Source: Microbacterium sp. LWS13-1.2 (GTDB taxonomy: Bacteria; Actinomycetota; Actinomycetes; Actinomycetales; Microbacteriaceae). From it: a stretch of DNA of 64,000 nucleotides. The notes beneath the pieces were generated by a model. It was given only the letters and a program-made list of their open reading frames with translations, was not told the DNA's origin and ran no database searches. Position 1 is the first letter of the stretch. Every line of letters begins with the position of its first letter. Where the stretch lies: positions 1,922,001 to 1,986,000 of the forward strand of contig NZ_CP151632.1 in the NCBI RefSeq assembly GCF_040144835.1. The letters run 5' to 3'. Positions 44,729 through 54,331 of the stretch are shown here, piece after piece. The translations under genes were made by a program, and so were the position numbers.

Positions 44729-46189
44729 TCATCTCAGTGTCGGCTCGATGTGCCGATACATTCCCCGCCAAGGGGCGGCCTCTTCGAAGCGGGCGCACGC
44801 GGACATCAGCAGATCGTCTTCGAACCGCGGTGCGATCAGCTGAATACCGAAGGGCAGTCCCTCGATGAGCCCGCCCGGCAGGGATGCCGCAGGATGGCCG
44901 GTGAAGTTGGTAAGGAACGTGAGGCACCAGCCGATGAGCGGATCCACGGCGCGGCCTTCGATTTCCGAAGGCCCCACCGTCTCACCATCTGCGCGATTGA
45001 GCACGGGAAGCGCACCGACGGTCGGCGAGGCGATGAGGTCCACGGAGTCGAAAATGCCCTCGATGTCGTCCAGCACCGCAGTCCGCATCGTCTGGTCCGC
45101 GTGGAGCGATGCCGGGCCGGCCGCCGCCGCGACCTCCATCCACCGCGTCACCGGTTCCGGAAGCTGCGGGCGCATGTCGAGCCCGAATTCGCCGAAGGCG
45201 GTCACCGTAGCGAGGTTCCCTGCGCTGATCATCCGGCTCCACAAGTCGCTCAGTTCTCGCAGCGGATGCGACAGTTCCACGTCGAGCGGCACGATGATCG
45301 CCCCCTGCTCTTCGAACGCGCGCAAGGATGACTCGACAGCCGCGACGATTCGACGATCGACCGAGAAAATCCCGAAGTCGCTCGTGAAGCCGATCCGCTT
45401 TCCAGCGATCTTCCCCTCGAGCGCCGCGGACCACGCGACCCGTTCGCGCAGCGAGAAGGGATCCCGCCGGTCTCTTCCACTGAGAGCATCGAGCGCGAGC
45501 GCGGCGTCGGCGACAGTCCGCGTGATCGGCCCCTCGTACACGAATGGCGCCGTCGCGGCGAAGGCGTTGGGCCGGATGACCATGGGCACTCGACCGAATG
45601 TCGGCTGGAATCCGAACGTGCCACTCCAGGCGGAAGGAATCCGGATCGATCCGCCTCCATCCGTTCCATCTGCGATCGGCAAGACGCCCGCAGCGACCAG
45701 AGCCGCACTGCCACCCGACGAGCCCCCACTGTTGCGATCAAGGCTGAACGGATTCCTGGTCGCCCCGAAGACCGCGTTGTCACAGGTGCCCCGGAAACCG
45801 AGGGCCGGGCTGTTTGTCGCCCCCACCATGATCGCTCCGGCGGCCTCCATCCGTTGCGGATACAACGACCGGTCCGAGGCGACGAAGGTGCCTTTGAGCA
45901 GGGCACCGCCGAACGTTGCGGGCCATCCGGGATAGGTGTTATAGAGGTCCTTCATCACGGTCGGGACACCCGCAAGAAGCCCGACGTCCTCGCCGGCATC
46001 GAGCCGCCGCTGCACGCTCCGCGCCGACCTCAGCGCACCGTCAGGATCGATGTGTGCGAAGGCGTTGAGGTGCGGCTCAGATATCTCGACGCGAGCGAGA
46101 GTCGATTCGACGACTTCGGTGACGCTGAGCGCGCGGGAAGCGATCGCGAGTGAGATCTCGCTCGCCGACATATCCGAGAGATCCGACAT
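44729..46189 (-). CDS. Amidase-signature-family amidase
   Basis: A 486-residue amide hydrolase. The Ser-cisSer-Lys triad is intact: Lys80 (VPTVMKDLYNT), Ser157 (NSGGSSGGSAALVAAG) and Ser181 (GTDGGGSIRIPSA). The C-terminal part (TNFTGHPAASLPGG, LPFGIQLIAPRFEDDLLMSA) is standard. It would release ammonia or a carboxylate from an amide formed by ring cleavage. It lies right after the LacI operator at 46236-46251, so its expression is probably induced by the pathway substrate. Confidence 0.93.
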   Translation of the reverse strand: MSDLSDMSASEISLAIASRALSVTEVVESTLARVEISEPHLNAFAHIDPDGALRSARSVQRRLDAGEDVGLLAGVPTVMKDLYNTYPGWPATFGGALLKGTFVASDRSLYPQRMEAAGAIMVGATNSPALGFRGTCDNAVFGATRNPFSLDRNSGGSSGGSAALVAAGVLPIADGTDGGGSIRIPSAWSGTFGFQPTFGRVPMVIRPNAFAATAPFVYEGPITRTVADAALALDALSGRDRRDPFSLRERVAWSAALEGKIAGKRIGFTSDFGIFSVDRRIVAAVESSLRAFEEQGAIIVPLDVELSHPLRELSDLWSRMISAGNLATVTAFGEFGLDMRPQLPEPVTRWMEVAAAAGPASLHADQTMRTAVLDDIEGIFDSVDLIASPTVGALPVLNRADGETVGPSEIEGRAVDPLIGWCLTFLTNFTGHPAASLPGGLIEGLPFGIQLIAPRFEDDLLMSACARFEEAAPWRGMYRHIEPTLR

Positions 46190-46231
46190 CGTTGCCTCCG
46201 CTTCGCTCTCACCGCATTGTCCGGTGTCGGT

Positions 46232-46261
46232 ACATTAGCAATCGATTGCTAGGGCATACAA
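46232..46261 (-). promoter_or_regulatory. Promoter with LacI operator C (best copy)
   Basis: A perfect 16-base palindrome, TAGCAATCGATTGCTA (46236-46251), lies between TTGTAT (46261-46256) and TAATGT (46237-46232) on the minus strand, spacer 18. It drives the amidase gene and also lies upstream of the divergent PEPCK fusion gene. Confidence 0.75.
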
Positions 46262-46413
46262 CCCCCAAAAGTGTTCAGTAGGGGTCTTGACGCGTGCTCG
46301 ATGTTCAATGAGTATGAACGTTACGCAGCTTCTTGATGGCTGGAACAGCAACCTGCGTCCAGGCGGATGAGAACGACGGCCGGTATGGCAATCGCACCAA
46401 AGGAGGAGCGACG

Positions 46414-48843
46414 ATGGGAACGACGTTGTCAGTACACCAGGCGACGCTCCCTGGGCTGGTCGCACTGCGCGCGTGGGTTGATGAGGTCGCTGCGCTGACC
46501 CGGCCCGCTCGTGTGCACTGGGTCGATGGTTCGCGGGCGGAGAACGACGCGCTGCTGCGTGAGATGGTCGACGAGGGCAAGCTCATCAAGCTCAACCCCG
46601 AGTGGCGCCCGGGCTCCTACCTGGCACGGTCGCATCCCAGTGATGTCGCTCGCACCGAGGGGCGCACGTTCATCGCGTCCGAGCGTGAGGAGGATGCCGG
46701 CCCGACGAACAATTGGGTAGCGCCGGACGAGATCCGCGCGACGATCACGCCGCTGTTCGAGGGTTCGATGGTCGGCCGCACGATGTACGTCGTGCCGTTC
46801 TCGATGGGCCCCGTCGGCGGGCCGCTCTCGCACATCGGTGTGCAGGTCACCGACAGTGCCTACGCCGTCACCTCGATCGGCATCATGACGCGCGTGGGCA
46901 CCGCCGTGCTGCGCGAGATCGCCGGCGGCGCCGCCTGGGTCAAGACCGTGCACACGGTCGGCGCGCCGCTGCAGCCGGGCCAGGCCGACGTGGCGTGGCC
47001 CTGCAACGACGAGAAGTACATCGTGCATTTCCCCGACACCCTCGAGGTCTGGTCGTACGGGTCGGGCTACGGCGGCAACGCGATCCTCGCGAAGAAGTGC
47101 TTCGCCCTGCGCATCGCCTCGGTGATCGGCCGCGACGAGGGCTGGCTCGCCGAGCACATGCTGCTCATCCGCGTGATCGACCCCGCGGGACGCGCCTACC
47201 ATCTCGCCGCGGCCTTCCCCTCGGCGTGTGGCAAGACGAACCTCGCGATGCTCCGCCCGACGATCCCCGGCTGGCGCGTCGAGACCCTCGGCGACGACAT
47301 CGCGTGGCTGCGTCCGGGTGAGGACGGCCGCCTGTGGGCGATCAACCCCGAGGCGGGGTTCTTCGGCGTCGCGCCGGGCACCGGCGCCTCGACCAACGTG
47401 ACCGCGGTCGAGACGCTCTGGGGCAACACGATCTTCACGAACGTCGCGCTGCGCCCCGACGGCGACGTCTGGTGGGAAGGCCTGACCGACGAGCCGCCGG
47501 CAGAGCTCACCGACTGGCAGGGCAACCCCTGGACACCGGCATCCGGTCGCCCCGCCGCCCACCCGAACTCGCGCTTCACCGTCGCCGCCGCGCAGTGCCC
47601 GCAGATCGCCGACGACTGGGATGCCCCACAGGGCGTGCCGCTCGACGCCATCCTCTTCGGCGGGCGCCGCGCCACCAACGTGCCGCTCGTCGTCGAGGCG
47701 ACCGACTGGACCCACGGCGTCTTCATGGGCTCGAACGTCTCGTCCGAACGCACCGCGGCCGCCGAGGGCACCGTCGGCGAACTGCGCCGCGACCCGTTCG
47801 CCATGCTGCCGTTCTGCGGCTACAACATGGCCGACTACTTCGCCCACTGGCTGAAAGTCGGGCACAAGCTGCGGTTCGATCGCGCGCCCCGCGTGTTCCA
47901 GGTCAACTGGTTCCGCAAGGGCACGGACGGACGCTTCCTGTGGCCCGGCTTCGGCGACAACTCGCGCGTGATCGACTGGATCATCCGCCGCATCGAGGGC
48001 GAGGTCGGCGCGATCGACAGCCCCATCGGCCGCCTCCCGCACACCGAGGACCTCAACCTCGGGGGCACCGACGTGACCCAGACCGACCTCGACGAGCTGT
48101 TCGCCGTCGACCCGCAGCTCTGGCTGCAAGAGGCCGACCTCACCGAGGAGTTCTACCGCACCTTCGAGGGACGCGTCCCCGCCCCCCTCTGGGCCGAACT
48201 CGCCGCCCTGCGGTACCGCCTGCAACGCAACACGAGTTCCACCGCTCCGACCGCGCAGCGCGCTTCCGACGGCAACAAAGAAGTTTTCGACGACAACAAT
48301 GAAAGGGCAGCAATCATGCAGCAGACAGTCGAGACAGTATCGGCCGATCAGTTCAAGCGTGCCTTCCGCAACCATCCGGCGGGAGTCGCCGTCGTTTCCG
48401 CCAGCGTCGACGGAGACCGCGCGGCACTCACCGTCAGCTCCCTCTCATCGTTGAGCGCGGAGCCTCCCCTCCTCGTCTTCTCCGTCTCGGACATGTCATC
48501 CAGTACCCCCGTGGTGCTTGCCGCGAAGACCGTCGTGGTGCACATGCTCGACGCGAACTGCGCGTGGCTGGCCAAACTCGGTGCCGAGCGCGGTGCGGAT
48601 CGATTCAGCGACGCGAACCGGTGGGCTATCTTCCCCGAGGGCGAACCGTTCTTCGTCGATGCGCCTGTGGTCATTCGCGCCCGCGTCGTCGATCACGTGC
48701 GTGCGGGCTCCTCAACCCTCTGCATCGTCGAGGCGATCGAGATCGTCGACCGTGACGCAGCCGAGTCAGACAGCGGGCGGCCTCTCGTGTACCACAACCG
48801 CACCTGGCACGAACTCGGTCCGGGCTCGACGCTGACCTGCTGA
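46414..48843 (+). CDS. pckG: GTP-dependent PEP carboxykinase fused in frame to a flavin reductase
   Basis: An 809-codon frame. Residues 1-608 are a complete GTP-type PEPCK: SACGKTN at 270-276 with catalytic Cys272, [28 protein letters not shown], and an ending at LAALRYRLQ. After a linker of about 25 residues, residues 635-809 are a full flavin reductase ([20 protein letters not shown] to [13 protein letters not shown]). The reductase part also has its own ATG at 48316 with GAAAGGG at 48301-48307, so it may be made alone as well. Base use turns AT-richer at the linker (about 48225-48315), suggesting that a captured pckG lost its stop at a recombination joint. AGGAGGAG precedes the first ATG. 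Confidence 0.88.
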   Translation: MGTTLSVHQATLPGLVALRAWVDEVAALTRPARVHWVDGSRAENDALLREMVDEGKLIKLNPEWRPGSYLARSHPSDVARTEGRTFIASEREEDAGPTNNWVAPDEIRATITPLFEGSMVGRTMYVVPFSMGPVGGPLSHIGVQVTDSAYAVTSIGIMTRVGTAVLREIAGGAAWVKTVHTVGAPLQPGQADVAWPCNDEKYIVHFPDTLEVWSYGSGYGGNAILAKKCFALRIASVIGRDEGWLAEHMLLIRVIDPAGRAYHLAAAFPSACGKTNLAMLRPTIPGWRVETLGDDIAWLRPGEDGRLWAINPEAGFFGVAPGTGASTNVTAVETLWGNTIFTNVALRPDGDVWWEGLTDEPPAELTDWQGNPWTPASGRPAAHPNSRFTVAAAQCPQIADDWDAPQGVPLDAILFGGRRATNVPLVVEATDWTHGVFMGSNVSSERTAAAEGTVGELRRDPFAMLPFCGYNMADYFAHWLKVGHKLRFDRAPRVFQVNWFRKGTDGRFLWPGFGDNSRVIDWIIRRIEGEVGAIDSPIGRLPHTEDLNLGGTDVTQTDLDELFAVDPQLWLQEADLTEEFYRTFEGRVPAPLWAELAALRYRLQRNTSSTAPTAQRASDGNKEVFDDNNERAAIMQQTVETVSADQFKRAFRNHPAGVAVVSASVDGDRAALTVSSLSSLSAEPPLLVFSVSDMSSSTPVVLAAKTVVVHMLDANCAWLAKLGAERGADRFSDANRWAIFPEGEPFFVDAPVVIRARVVDHVRAGSSTLCIVEAIEIVDRDAAESDSGRPLVYHNRTWHELGPGSTLTC

Positions 48844-48868
48844 TCGGGACGCACCCCCCCCCACGAAG

Positions 48869-48907
48869 AAGGACCGTGCTGACGATCGATTCGTCAGCAC
48901 GGTCCTT
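48869..48907. terminator. Bidirectional terminator between PEPCK fusion and RidA copy 2
   Basis: A perfect stem of at least 17 base pairs (AAGGACCGTGCTGACGA and its complement) with a TCGAT loop separates two convergent genes. It begins 25 bases after the fusion-gene stop. Confidence 0.8.
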
Positions 48908-48962
48908 CCCTATGTTTGTGGAACGCGTCGCCGATCTAATATGCGAGATGCGTCGCGGAAGC

Positions 48963-49388
48963 CTACGGTGCGATCCGTACCGCGGCGATCGCACTGACCT
49001 CGAAGCGCAGGTCCTCGGGGACCAGCCGAGCGATCTCGACTGTCGTGGTGGTGGTGAGGTGTGGGAGCTGTTCCTTCGTCACCGCTTCGACGATGCGGTT
49101 GTTGTTCGCAATGTCTTTCACGTACTTCGTCATGGAAACGACATCAGCAAGCGTCCCCCCGGCCTGATTGAGCACACGTTCCAGATTTCGGTAGGCCCGT
49201 CTGACTTCTGCGTCCATCGTCATTGAGGAATCTTCCTTGGTCGCCGGCCCCAGCACACCGGAGACGAAGACGAGTTCATGAGAGCCGGTGACCCTGACGG
49301 CCGGTATGAAGGGCAGCCCCGGGATTCCGTAGAGTTCCTCTGTGGAACCGACCGCCAGGATGTGGTCTCTGCCGCTGGATGAACGCAT
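48963..49388 (-). CDS. RidA-family deaminase, copy 2
   Basis: A 141-residue RidA-like protein: VTGSHELVFVSGVLGPATKE, RRAYRNLERVLNQAGGTLAD, VVSMTKYVKDI and HLTTTTTVEIARLVPEDLRF. Sequence is well diverged from copy 1, and the C-terminal ALV-P-ED pattern is closer to classical RidA. The ATG at 49388 has GGAAAGGA six bases upstream; an earlier ATG at 49403 is possible. It lies downstream of the lacI gene on the same strand, in the operon begun by monooxygenase copy 2. Confidence 0.87.
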   Translation of the reverse strand: MRSSSGRDHILAVGSTEELYGIPGLPFIPAVRVTGSHELVFVSGVLGPATKEDSSMTMDAEVRRAYRNLERVLNQAGGTLADVVSMTKYVKDIANNNRIVEAVTKEQLPHLTTTTTVEIARLVPEDLRFEVSAIAAVRIAP

Positions 49389-49474
49389 TGTTTTCCTTTC
49401 CATGCATGCCTCACGTCGGCATGTGGGGTGAACGAGGTTGAACATCGGGACGGTCCCGACGCCATGTGCTCTGC

Positions 49475-50500
49475 TTACGCAGGGGAGGGCGCGGTCGATC
49501 CGCGCATCATCAAAGTGACCGGCAGCGTGACCGTCTCCGGAGTTTGCGGTGTGCCTGAAAGCCAGTCCAGGAGCAATCGCGCGGCGCGCGCTCCCATCGC
49601 GGCCGCGGGCACGCGGACCGTAGACAGAGGCGGACAGAAGTCCTCGGCGAACTGAACGTCGTTGAACCCGATCACCGAGATGTCCCGTGGGCAGTCGACT
49701 CCCATCTGCCTCATCGCACGGAGAATACCCACCGCAATCACGTCGGTGCTCGCGACGACGCCCGTGACCCGGCGTTCGCCGCTGGAGAGCACCGACAGCA
49801 TCGCGGTGCGCCCCGCCTCGATCGACAACGCTTCGGCGACGACGATGCTACCTTCCACCCCATCCAAGGAACGGACAGCCGTCTCGAATGCCGCCGCGCG
49901 CGCCGAGCTGGTCGAGATGTTCATCGGGCCGGCGACGTGAAGCAAGTTCCGGTGCCCAAGCTCATGCAGCGCCTCCACCGCGGCTGTGATGCCGCTCGCA
50001 TCGTTGCCTGTGACCAGCGGGTACGGGACCGGTCCGGCGTCGCGGTTCAGCAGGACGACCTTGACGCCGGCTTGGTAGAGATCAGCGATCGGAGATTGCT
50101 CCCTCAGACCCGACGCCACTATCAGGCCGTCGACGCGCCGGTCCAAGAGCGAGTCGAGCGCGCCGCGCTCTCCCGCCTCGAATCCGTCGGTGTTGGCGAT
50201 GAGGGTGGAGTAACCCCGGGGCTGCAGTTCGGCTTCGATGCCCCTGACGATAGGTGGGAATAGGGGGTTAGTGATGTCGGGAATCACGACGCCGACCGTC
50301 ATCGAGCTGTTCGTGCGGAGACCGCGAGCGAGCGCATTCGGGACGTAGCCGAGCTGTTGCGCCGATCGAACGATCCGCTCGACGGTGTCAGCGTTGACCA
50401 AGGCCCGAGTGCCAGGATTCAGCGCACGAGATGCTGTGCCCGGATGAACGCCCGCAAGCTCGGCGACATCGGCGATCGTCGCCCGCCGCCCCGTGTTCAC
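49475..50500 (-). CDS. LacI-family regulator of the catabolic island
   Basis: A 341-residue repressor. The helix-turn-helix is ATIADVAELAGVHPGTASRA at residues 7-26, and the hinge helix is VPNALARGLRTN. The periplasmic-binding-like effector domain follows (VGVVIPDITNPLFPPIVRGI, RVDGLIVASGLREQ, GFNDVQFAEDFCPPLSTV). The GTG start has AGGGAG upstream. Five CAATCGATTG-type palindromes at promoters of this island are its probable operators, including one at the head of its own operon (52691-52700). The inducer is presumably the substrate or an early product. Confidence 0.9.
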   Translation of the reverse strand: MNTGRRATIADVAELAGVHPGTASRALNPGTRALVNADTVERIVRSAQQLGYVPNALARGLRTNSSMTVGVVIPDITNPLFPPIVRGIEAELQPRGYSTLIANTDGFEAGERGALDSLLDRRVDGLIVASGLREQSPIADLYQAGVKVVLLNRDAGPVPYPLVTGNDASGITAAVEALHELGHRNLLHVAGPMNISTSSARAAAFETAVRSLDGVEGSIVVAEALSIEAGRTAMLSVLSSGERRVTGVVASTDVIAVGILRAMRQMGVDCPRDISVIGFNDVQFAEDFCPPLSTVRVPAAAMGARAARLLLDWLSGTPQTPETVTLPVTLMMRGSTAPSPA

Positions 50501-50600
50501 GTTGTATCTCCCTGTCGCGGCCCGGGTCAGGCGCCCTCACTGCCGCCCGCAGTGTAGCAGGTGCTGCCACGCGAGGGAGGCGTCTGCCGGGGCCGGACAG

Positions 50601-51224
50601 TCAAGTCGTCAGATACTCTCGTGAGAGGTCCGGCAGTCCTCGACGGAGCGTAGACCGCGCGAACTCCTCAAAGTCGTCCAGCCATCTCTCGAGTAATTCG
50701 AACGTGGCCTGATCGGTGAGCTCGCCATCTTTGGTGAATTTCTCGGCGGCGTCATCCACGTAGACTTCGGGCCGACCCATGACCTCAAGATCCGAGTAGA
50801 GCGCTATCTTCCGCAGATCCATCTGGGCCCGGTTCGTGCCCATCATGCTGATCGACGCGCCGACGATTCCCAGTGGCTTGTGACGAAGCGTGTTCTTGGG
50901 TGGGACAGGCAGTGTCTGCCAATCGAAGAAGTTCTTGAGCAGCGCGGGCACGGAATAGCAGTACTCGGGCGTAGCGATGATAATGCCGTCAGCCTTCGTG
51001 ATCTGATCATGCACATGTCGCACGGCATCAGGAACGTCGCCGTAGGCGGCGTCGACGGACGCGAACGGGAGATCGGCCAGCCCATCAACGATGGTGATGT
51101 CGATCTTGCCCCGCCGCTCGGCCAGCGACACCAACGCACGAAGAAGACCGGTGTTGACGGAACCGGCACGCTGGCTACCAGATACCGCAGCGATCCGAAG
51201 TCGGTCCAGTGAATCTGCCATCAT
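50601..51224 (-). CDS. NAD(P)H-dependent FMN reductase (flavodoxin-fold)
   Basis: A 207-residue protein of the NADPH-dependent FMN reductase family. The FMN phosphate loop is SGSQRAGSVNTGLLRALVSL, and the isoalloxazine loop ATPEYCYSVPALLKNFFDW is characteristic (PEY-S-P-LKN-DW). It differs in fold from the three HpaC-type flavin reductases. It follows monooxygenase copy 2 on the same strand and may supply its reduced flavin. The double ATG at 51224/51221 leaves the exact start open. Confidence 0.9.
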   Translation of the reverse strand: MMADSLDRLRIAAVSGSQRAGSVNTGLLRALVSLAERRGKIDITIVDGLADLPFASVDAAYGDVPDAVRHVHDQITKADGIIIATPEYCYSVPALLKNFFDWQTLPVPPKNTLRHKPLGIVGASISMMGTNRAQMDLRKIALYSDLEVMGRPEVYVDDAAEKFTKDGELTDQATFELLERWLDDFEEFARSTLRRGLPDLSREYLTT

Positions 51225-51430
51225 TAACCACTTTCATCTTGAGCAGGTGCCCCATCCCCTGAACTGCCAGCCCGGCACAGCGTCAGAGAACGGGGCGGTG
51301 GAGACCAACGCCGAGTCGGCGTTGGTGCGGCCAGATTTCACCGGGTGCGGCCGTAGGTGCGGTGGTGCCAAACGACGAACTCGTGGCCGATCAGCGATGC
51401 TCTCGGCCGCCGTGCACAAGGGGTGACACG

Positions 51431-52621
51431 TCACAAAGTGGGAGCTATCGACTGCGTCTCGATTCCCAGAAGCTCGCGGCCGAAGACCTCGTTACCCACT
51501 CTGAGGGAGAGGCCGGCGTGTCGGCTGGCGACGGCGGCGTTTCGCCAGACCCGCTCGAGCGGATTGGATTGCGAGAACGTCGACGTGCCATGCGCGCTTG
51601 CCAGCGTGTCGACGGCGTCCCAACACGCTTGCGCGATATATGCACAGTCCGCTCGATTCTTCGTCTTTTCCTCGCTGGTGGGCAGCCGGGCTTCCGCGAC
51701 AATCCGGTCCATGTCGTCCGCCACGGCGAGCATTCTCAGGCGCGCGGTTTCCGCGATCTGCGCAGCCCGCCCCACCTCCACCTGAAAGGCCGCGGATTCC
51801 GCCTGGCTGCGGTACATCGTCGTGACGATCGGACGACTGGCCGCCTTCTCAAGTACCAGCTCAAGGGCGTACCCCAGCTCGCCGACGAGCGTGCTGACGA
51901 CGCCCACGTTCAGAACCGAGTAGATGTGCGACCGATAGATGCCCTTGCAGGCAGAGGCGTCATAGGCGCTCCAGCGCAGGATGCGGTGCTCCGGAACGTA
52001 GACATCGTTCACCACAGCAGTCGAGCTGGCGGTGGCACGCATGCCAGTGACGAACCACGTGTCGTCGACCACGATCTCCTCGCGCGGCACGAGGAAGAAT
52101 CCGAGCTGCGCACCGGGCCCGAGTGAGCCGCCAACCGGCGCCGTCACGAACACCCAATCTGCTGTCGTCACTCCCGACATGTAGGGCCAACGTCCGGTCA
52201 GCTTCATCCCACCCGGGGCGACCTCCGTGCGCCCAGCGGGAGCAAGGACACCCGCGCCTCGCACGTGGGGACCACCGGCCCACACCTCGGCCTGCGCTCG
52301 CTCGCTGAAGAGCGACATCACAAATGATCCCGCGTTACTGACACCGGCGAGCCAACCGGCTGCCGCGTCGCCTTCGCCGAGGGCGATGGCGACTTCGACC
52401 GCGGTTCGGAAAGATGTCTCCGGTCCACCGAACGCACGGGGGGTCCAGAGCGACATCAGTCCGGCATCCGTCATCGCATCGACATCGTCAGCGTCGAGCT
52501 GCCGATTGCTGTCCGCCGTTGCCGCATGTGCTCGCAGCCGCTCCCGCAGACTGCGAGCGTTCGCGATCACAGAATCGGTCGCGCCTGTCGGCGTCAGCCC
52601 CGCTGTCACATCGATCGTCAC
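51431..52621 (-). CDS. Acyl-CoA-dehydrogenase-fold flavin monooxygenase, copy 2
   Basis: A 396-residue group D flavin monooxygenase related to the protein at 43365: LMSLWTPRAFGGPETSFRTA, EGDAAAGWLAGVSNAGSFVM, MKLTGRWPYMSGVTTADWVF and SAHGTSTFSQSNPLERVWRN correspond segment by segment. The GTG at 52621 is preferred because AAAGGTGG lies just before it; the ATG at 52636 is the alternative. It heads an operon with an FMN reductase, lacI and RidA copy 2, under operator D. It is divergent from the amidohydrolase gene. Confidence 0.88.
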   Translation of the reverse strand: MTIDVTAGLTPTGATDSVIANARSLRERLRAHAATADSNRQLDADDVDAMTDAGLMSLWTPRAFGGPETSFRTAVEVAIALGEGDAAAGWLAGVSNAGSFVMSLFSERAQAEVWAGGPHVRGAGVLAPAGRTEVAPGGMKLTGRWPYMSGVTTADWVFVTAPVGGSLGPGAQLGFFLVPREEIVVDDTWFVTGMRATASSTAVVNDVYVPEHRILRWSAYDASACKGIYRSHIYSVLNVGVVSTLVGELGYALELVLEKAASRPIVTTMYRSQAESAAFQVEVGRAAQIAETARLRMLAVADDMDRIVAEARLPTSEEKTKNRADCAYIAQACWDAVDTLASAHGTSTFSQSNPLERVWRNAAVASRHAGLSLRVGNEVFGRELLGIETQSIAPTL

Positions 52622-52682
52622 GTCGCCACCTTTCATCGCTGTCGGTCCCGCTTCCGTGGGTGACCGATCTCGGATGCCGGTC

Positions 52683-52711
52683 AATCTACACAATCGATTG
52701 CAAACCATCAA
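52683..52711 (-). promoter_or_regulatory. Promoter with LacI operator D
   Basis: On the minus strand TTGATG (52711-52706) and TAGATT (52688-52683) have a 17-base spacer that contains CAATCGATTG (52691-52700). It controls monooxygenase copy 2 and the lacI gene behind it. Confidence 0.7.
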
Positions 52712-52801
52712 TAGCCGAATCTCCCGGTGTGGATGCGATCGCCCCAACCCCGCCTCGCCCGTCCCTCGACGCCGAGCTCAACTATGACAGGAGGAGGGAA
52801 A

Positions 52802-52837
52802 CAATCGATTGCGGTCTGGGAGCAGCAGATCTAGCAT
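52802..52837 (+). promoter_or_regulatory. Promoter with LacI operator E
   Basis: CAATCGATTG (52802-52811) overlaps a TTGCGG -35 box (52809-52814). TAGCAT (52832-52837) follows after 17 bases. It drives the amidohydrolase gene. Operators D and E are 111 bases apart centre to centre, so a repression loop is conceivable. Confidence 0.7.
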
Positions 52838-52886
52838 GCTGCTAAACCCCGTCGGCGGCGTGGGTGCCGGCAAAGGGAGGACCATC

Positions 52887-54278
52887 ATGACGCGACGCAC
52901 GATTCTCAAGGACGCTTACCTCTTGACCATGGACGAACGTCTGGGTCAGCGCACGGGCGACATCCTCATCGAAGACGGCGTCATCGCCGACGTCGCCGAC
53001 TCCATACGCATCGCTGACGCGGAGCTCGTGAACCTCGCCGGGGCCATCGTGATGCCCGGCATGATCGATACCCATATTCATCTGTGGCAGTCGGCGATCC
53101 GCGGCCTCGCGTCCGAGACATGGGGCCGCGAGTACTTCGGGCTGGTGCATCCGCTCTCCGGTCGCTACCGTCCCGCGGACATGTATGCGTCAACCTTGGG
53201 CGGGGCGATCGAGCTGCTCCACTCAGGTACGACCACCGTGTTCGATTTCTGCCATGCGACCAACTCGCCACAGCACGCCGAAGCGTCGCTGCGCGCCCTC
53301 GACGACTCGGGCATCAGAGGCATCTTCGGGTTCTGCTTCCGCCACCGACCCGAAGCCGGTATCACTGGCTTCACGACCTTTGACGAAAGGCATCAGGTAC
53401 TGGAGAAGCTGGTCGCCGAGTGGTCAGAGCACGAGCGGGTGTCTCTCGGCGTCGCGCTGAACAACATCGATCACGTCTCGCCGGAGGTCCACACCCGTGA
53501 GGTCGAGTCGGCACGACGGCTGGGCCTGCGCCAGAGCATCCACTCCAATCTGCCAGGGCAGGTTTCTCTCAGCGCAGGGGCGGGCCTGCTGGGCGAGGAC
53601 ATCAGCTGGGTGCATGCGGGTCCGATCGACGATGATGAGATCGACCTCCTCGTGGAGAGCGGCGGTTCGATCGCCTTCACCCCCGAGATCGAAGCGGCAA
53701 TGATGGGGATCGCTCCCCGAGTTGGAGCCGCCCGCCGTCGCGGCGTACCTGTTTCGATCGGGACCGATGTGCCTTCGGCACTCAACGGCAGCCTTCTCAC
53801 GCAGCTCCGGATCGCTCGAGCTGTCATTCACGCGGTGGATGGTCAGACAGAGCGCGCGCAGAATCGTTCGGGCACCCGCACCGCAAGGCACCCCAGCTTC
53901 GACACGATGGATCTTCTGCGGCTCGCGACGATCGACGGCGCCCGTGTCCTCGGGATGGCCGACACGATCGGAAGCATCTCCGTGGGCAAAGCGGCCGATC
54001 TTCTCGTCATCGACACCGCGCCCTTCGGCCTGGCAGCCGGTTCGGCGGCGGATTTCGTCGTCTACCAATCCACGGCCCGCAACTTGGCCGCTGTGTACGT
54101 CGGCGGCGAGGCGGTCGTCAGCGAGGGCCGCCACACGCGCGCGGACCTGCCGCGGGTGCGACAGCAACTCGATGAGACAAGGGATTGGGTGCTCGGGCGG
54201 TCCGCGGACAGCGAATGGCCGGAGATCGACGAGGAGACGCGAGCGCGCTACGAGGCTGGCCAGGGCAAGGCGTCTTGA
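52887..54278 (+). CDS. AtzA/TrzA-type metal-dependent amidohydrolase
   Basis: A 463-residue amidohydrolase-superfamily enzyme of the cytosine-deaminase/AtzA subgroup, which removes amino or chloro groups from N-heterocycles or opens them. Metal ligands are His63/His65 (MIDTHIHLWQ), His219 (RQSIHSNLPG), His243 (WVHAGPID) and Asp294 (IGTDVPSALNG). The C-terminal DLLRLATIDGARVLGMADTI and VGKAADLLVID segments are typical. AAAGGGAGG precedes the ATG. It is divergent from monooxygenase copy 2, and two LacI operators lie between them. Confidence 0.9.
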   Translation: MTRRTILKDAYLLTMDERLGQRTGDILIEDGVIADVADSIRIADAELVNLAGAIVMPGMIDTHIHLWQSAIRGLASETWGREYFGLVHPLSGRYRPADMYASTLGGAIELLHSGTTTVFDFCHATNSPQHAEASLRALDDSGIRGIFGFCFRHRPEAGITGFTTFDERHQVLEKLVAEWSEHERVSLGVALNNIDHVSPEVHTREVESARRLGLRQSIHSNLPGQVSLSAGAGLLGEDISWVHAGPIDDDEIDLLVESGGSIAFTPEIEAAMMGIAPRVGAARRRGVPVSIGTDVPSALNGSLLTQLRIARAVIHAVDGQTERAQNRSGTRTARHPSFDTMDLLRLATIDGARVLGMADTIGSISVGKAADLLVIDTAPFGLAAGSAADFVVYQSTARNLAAVYVGGEAVVSEGRHTRADLPRVRQQLDETRDWVLGRSADSEWPEIDEETRARYEAGQGKAS

Positions 54279-54331
54279 CTGCACACCTGGCGGCGTTGGC
54301 GCCGCTCGCGCCGGACCACCATGAGGCCTTC

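Noticed and set aside
46429..48375. 648-codon open frame on the minus strand
   Set aside because: Shadow of the PEP carboxykinase gene; composition is Arg/Asp/Val/Gly-rich without motifs.
48881..48895. GACGATCGATTCGTC palindrome as an operator
   Set aside because: It is the tip of the terminator stem at 48869-48907 between convergent genes, not a promoter.
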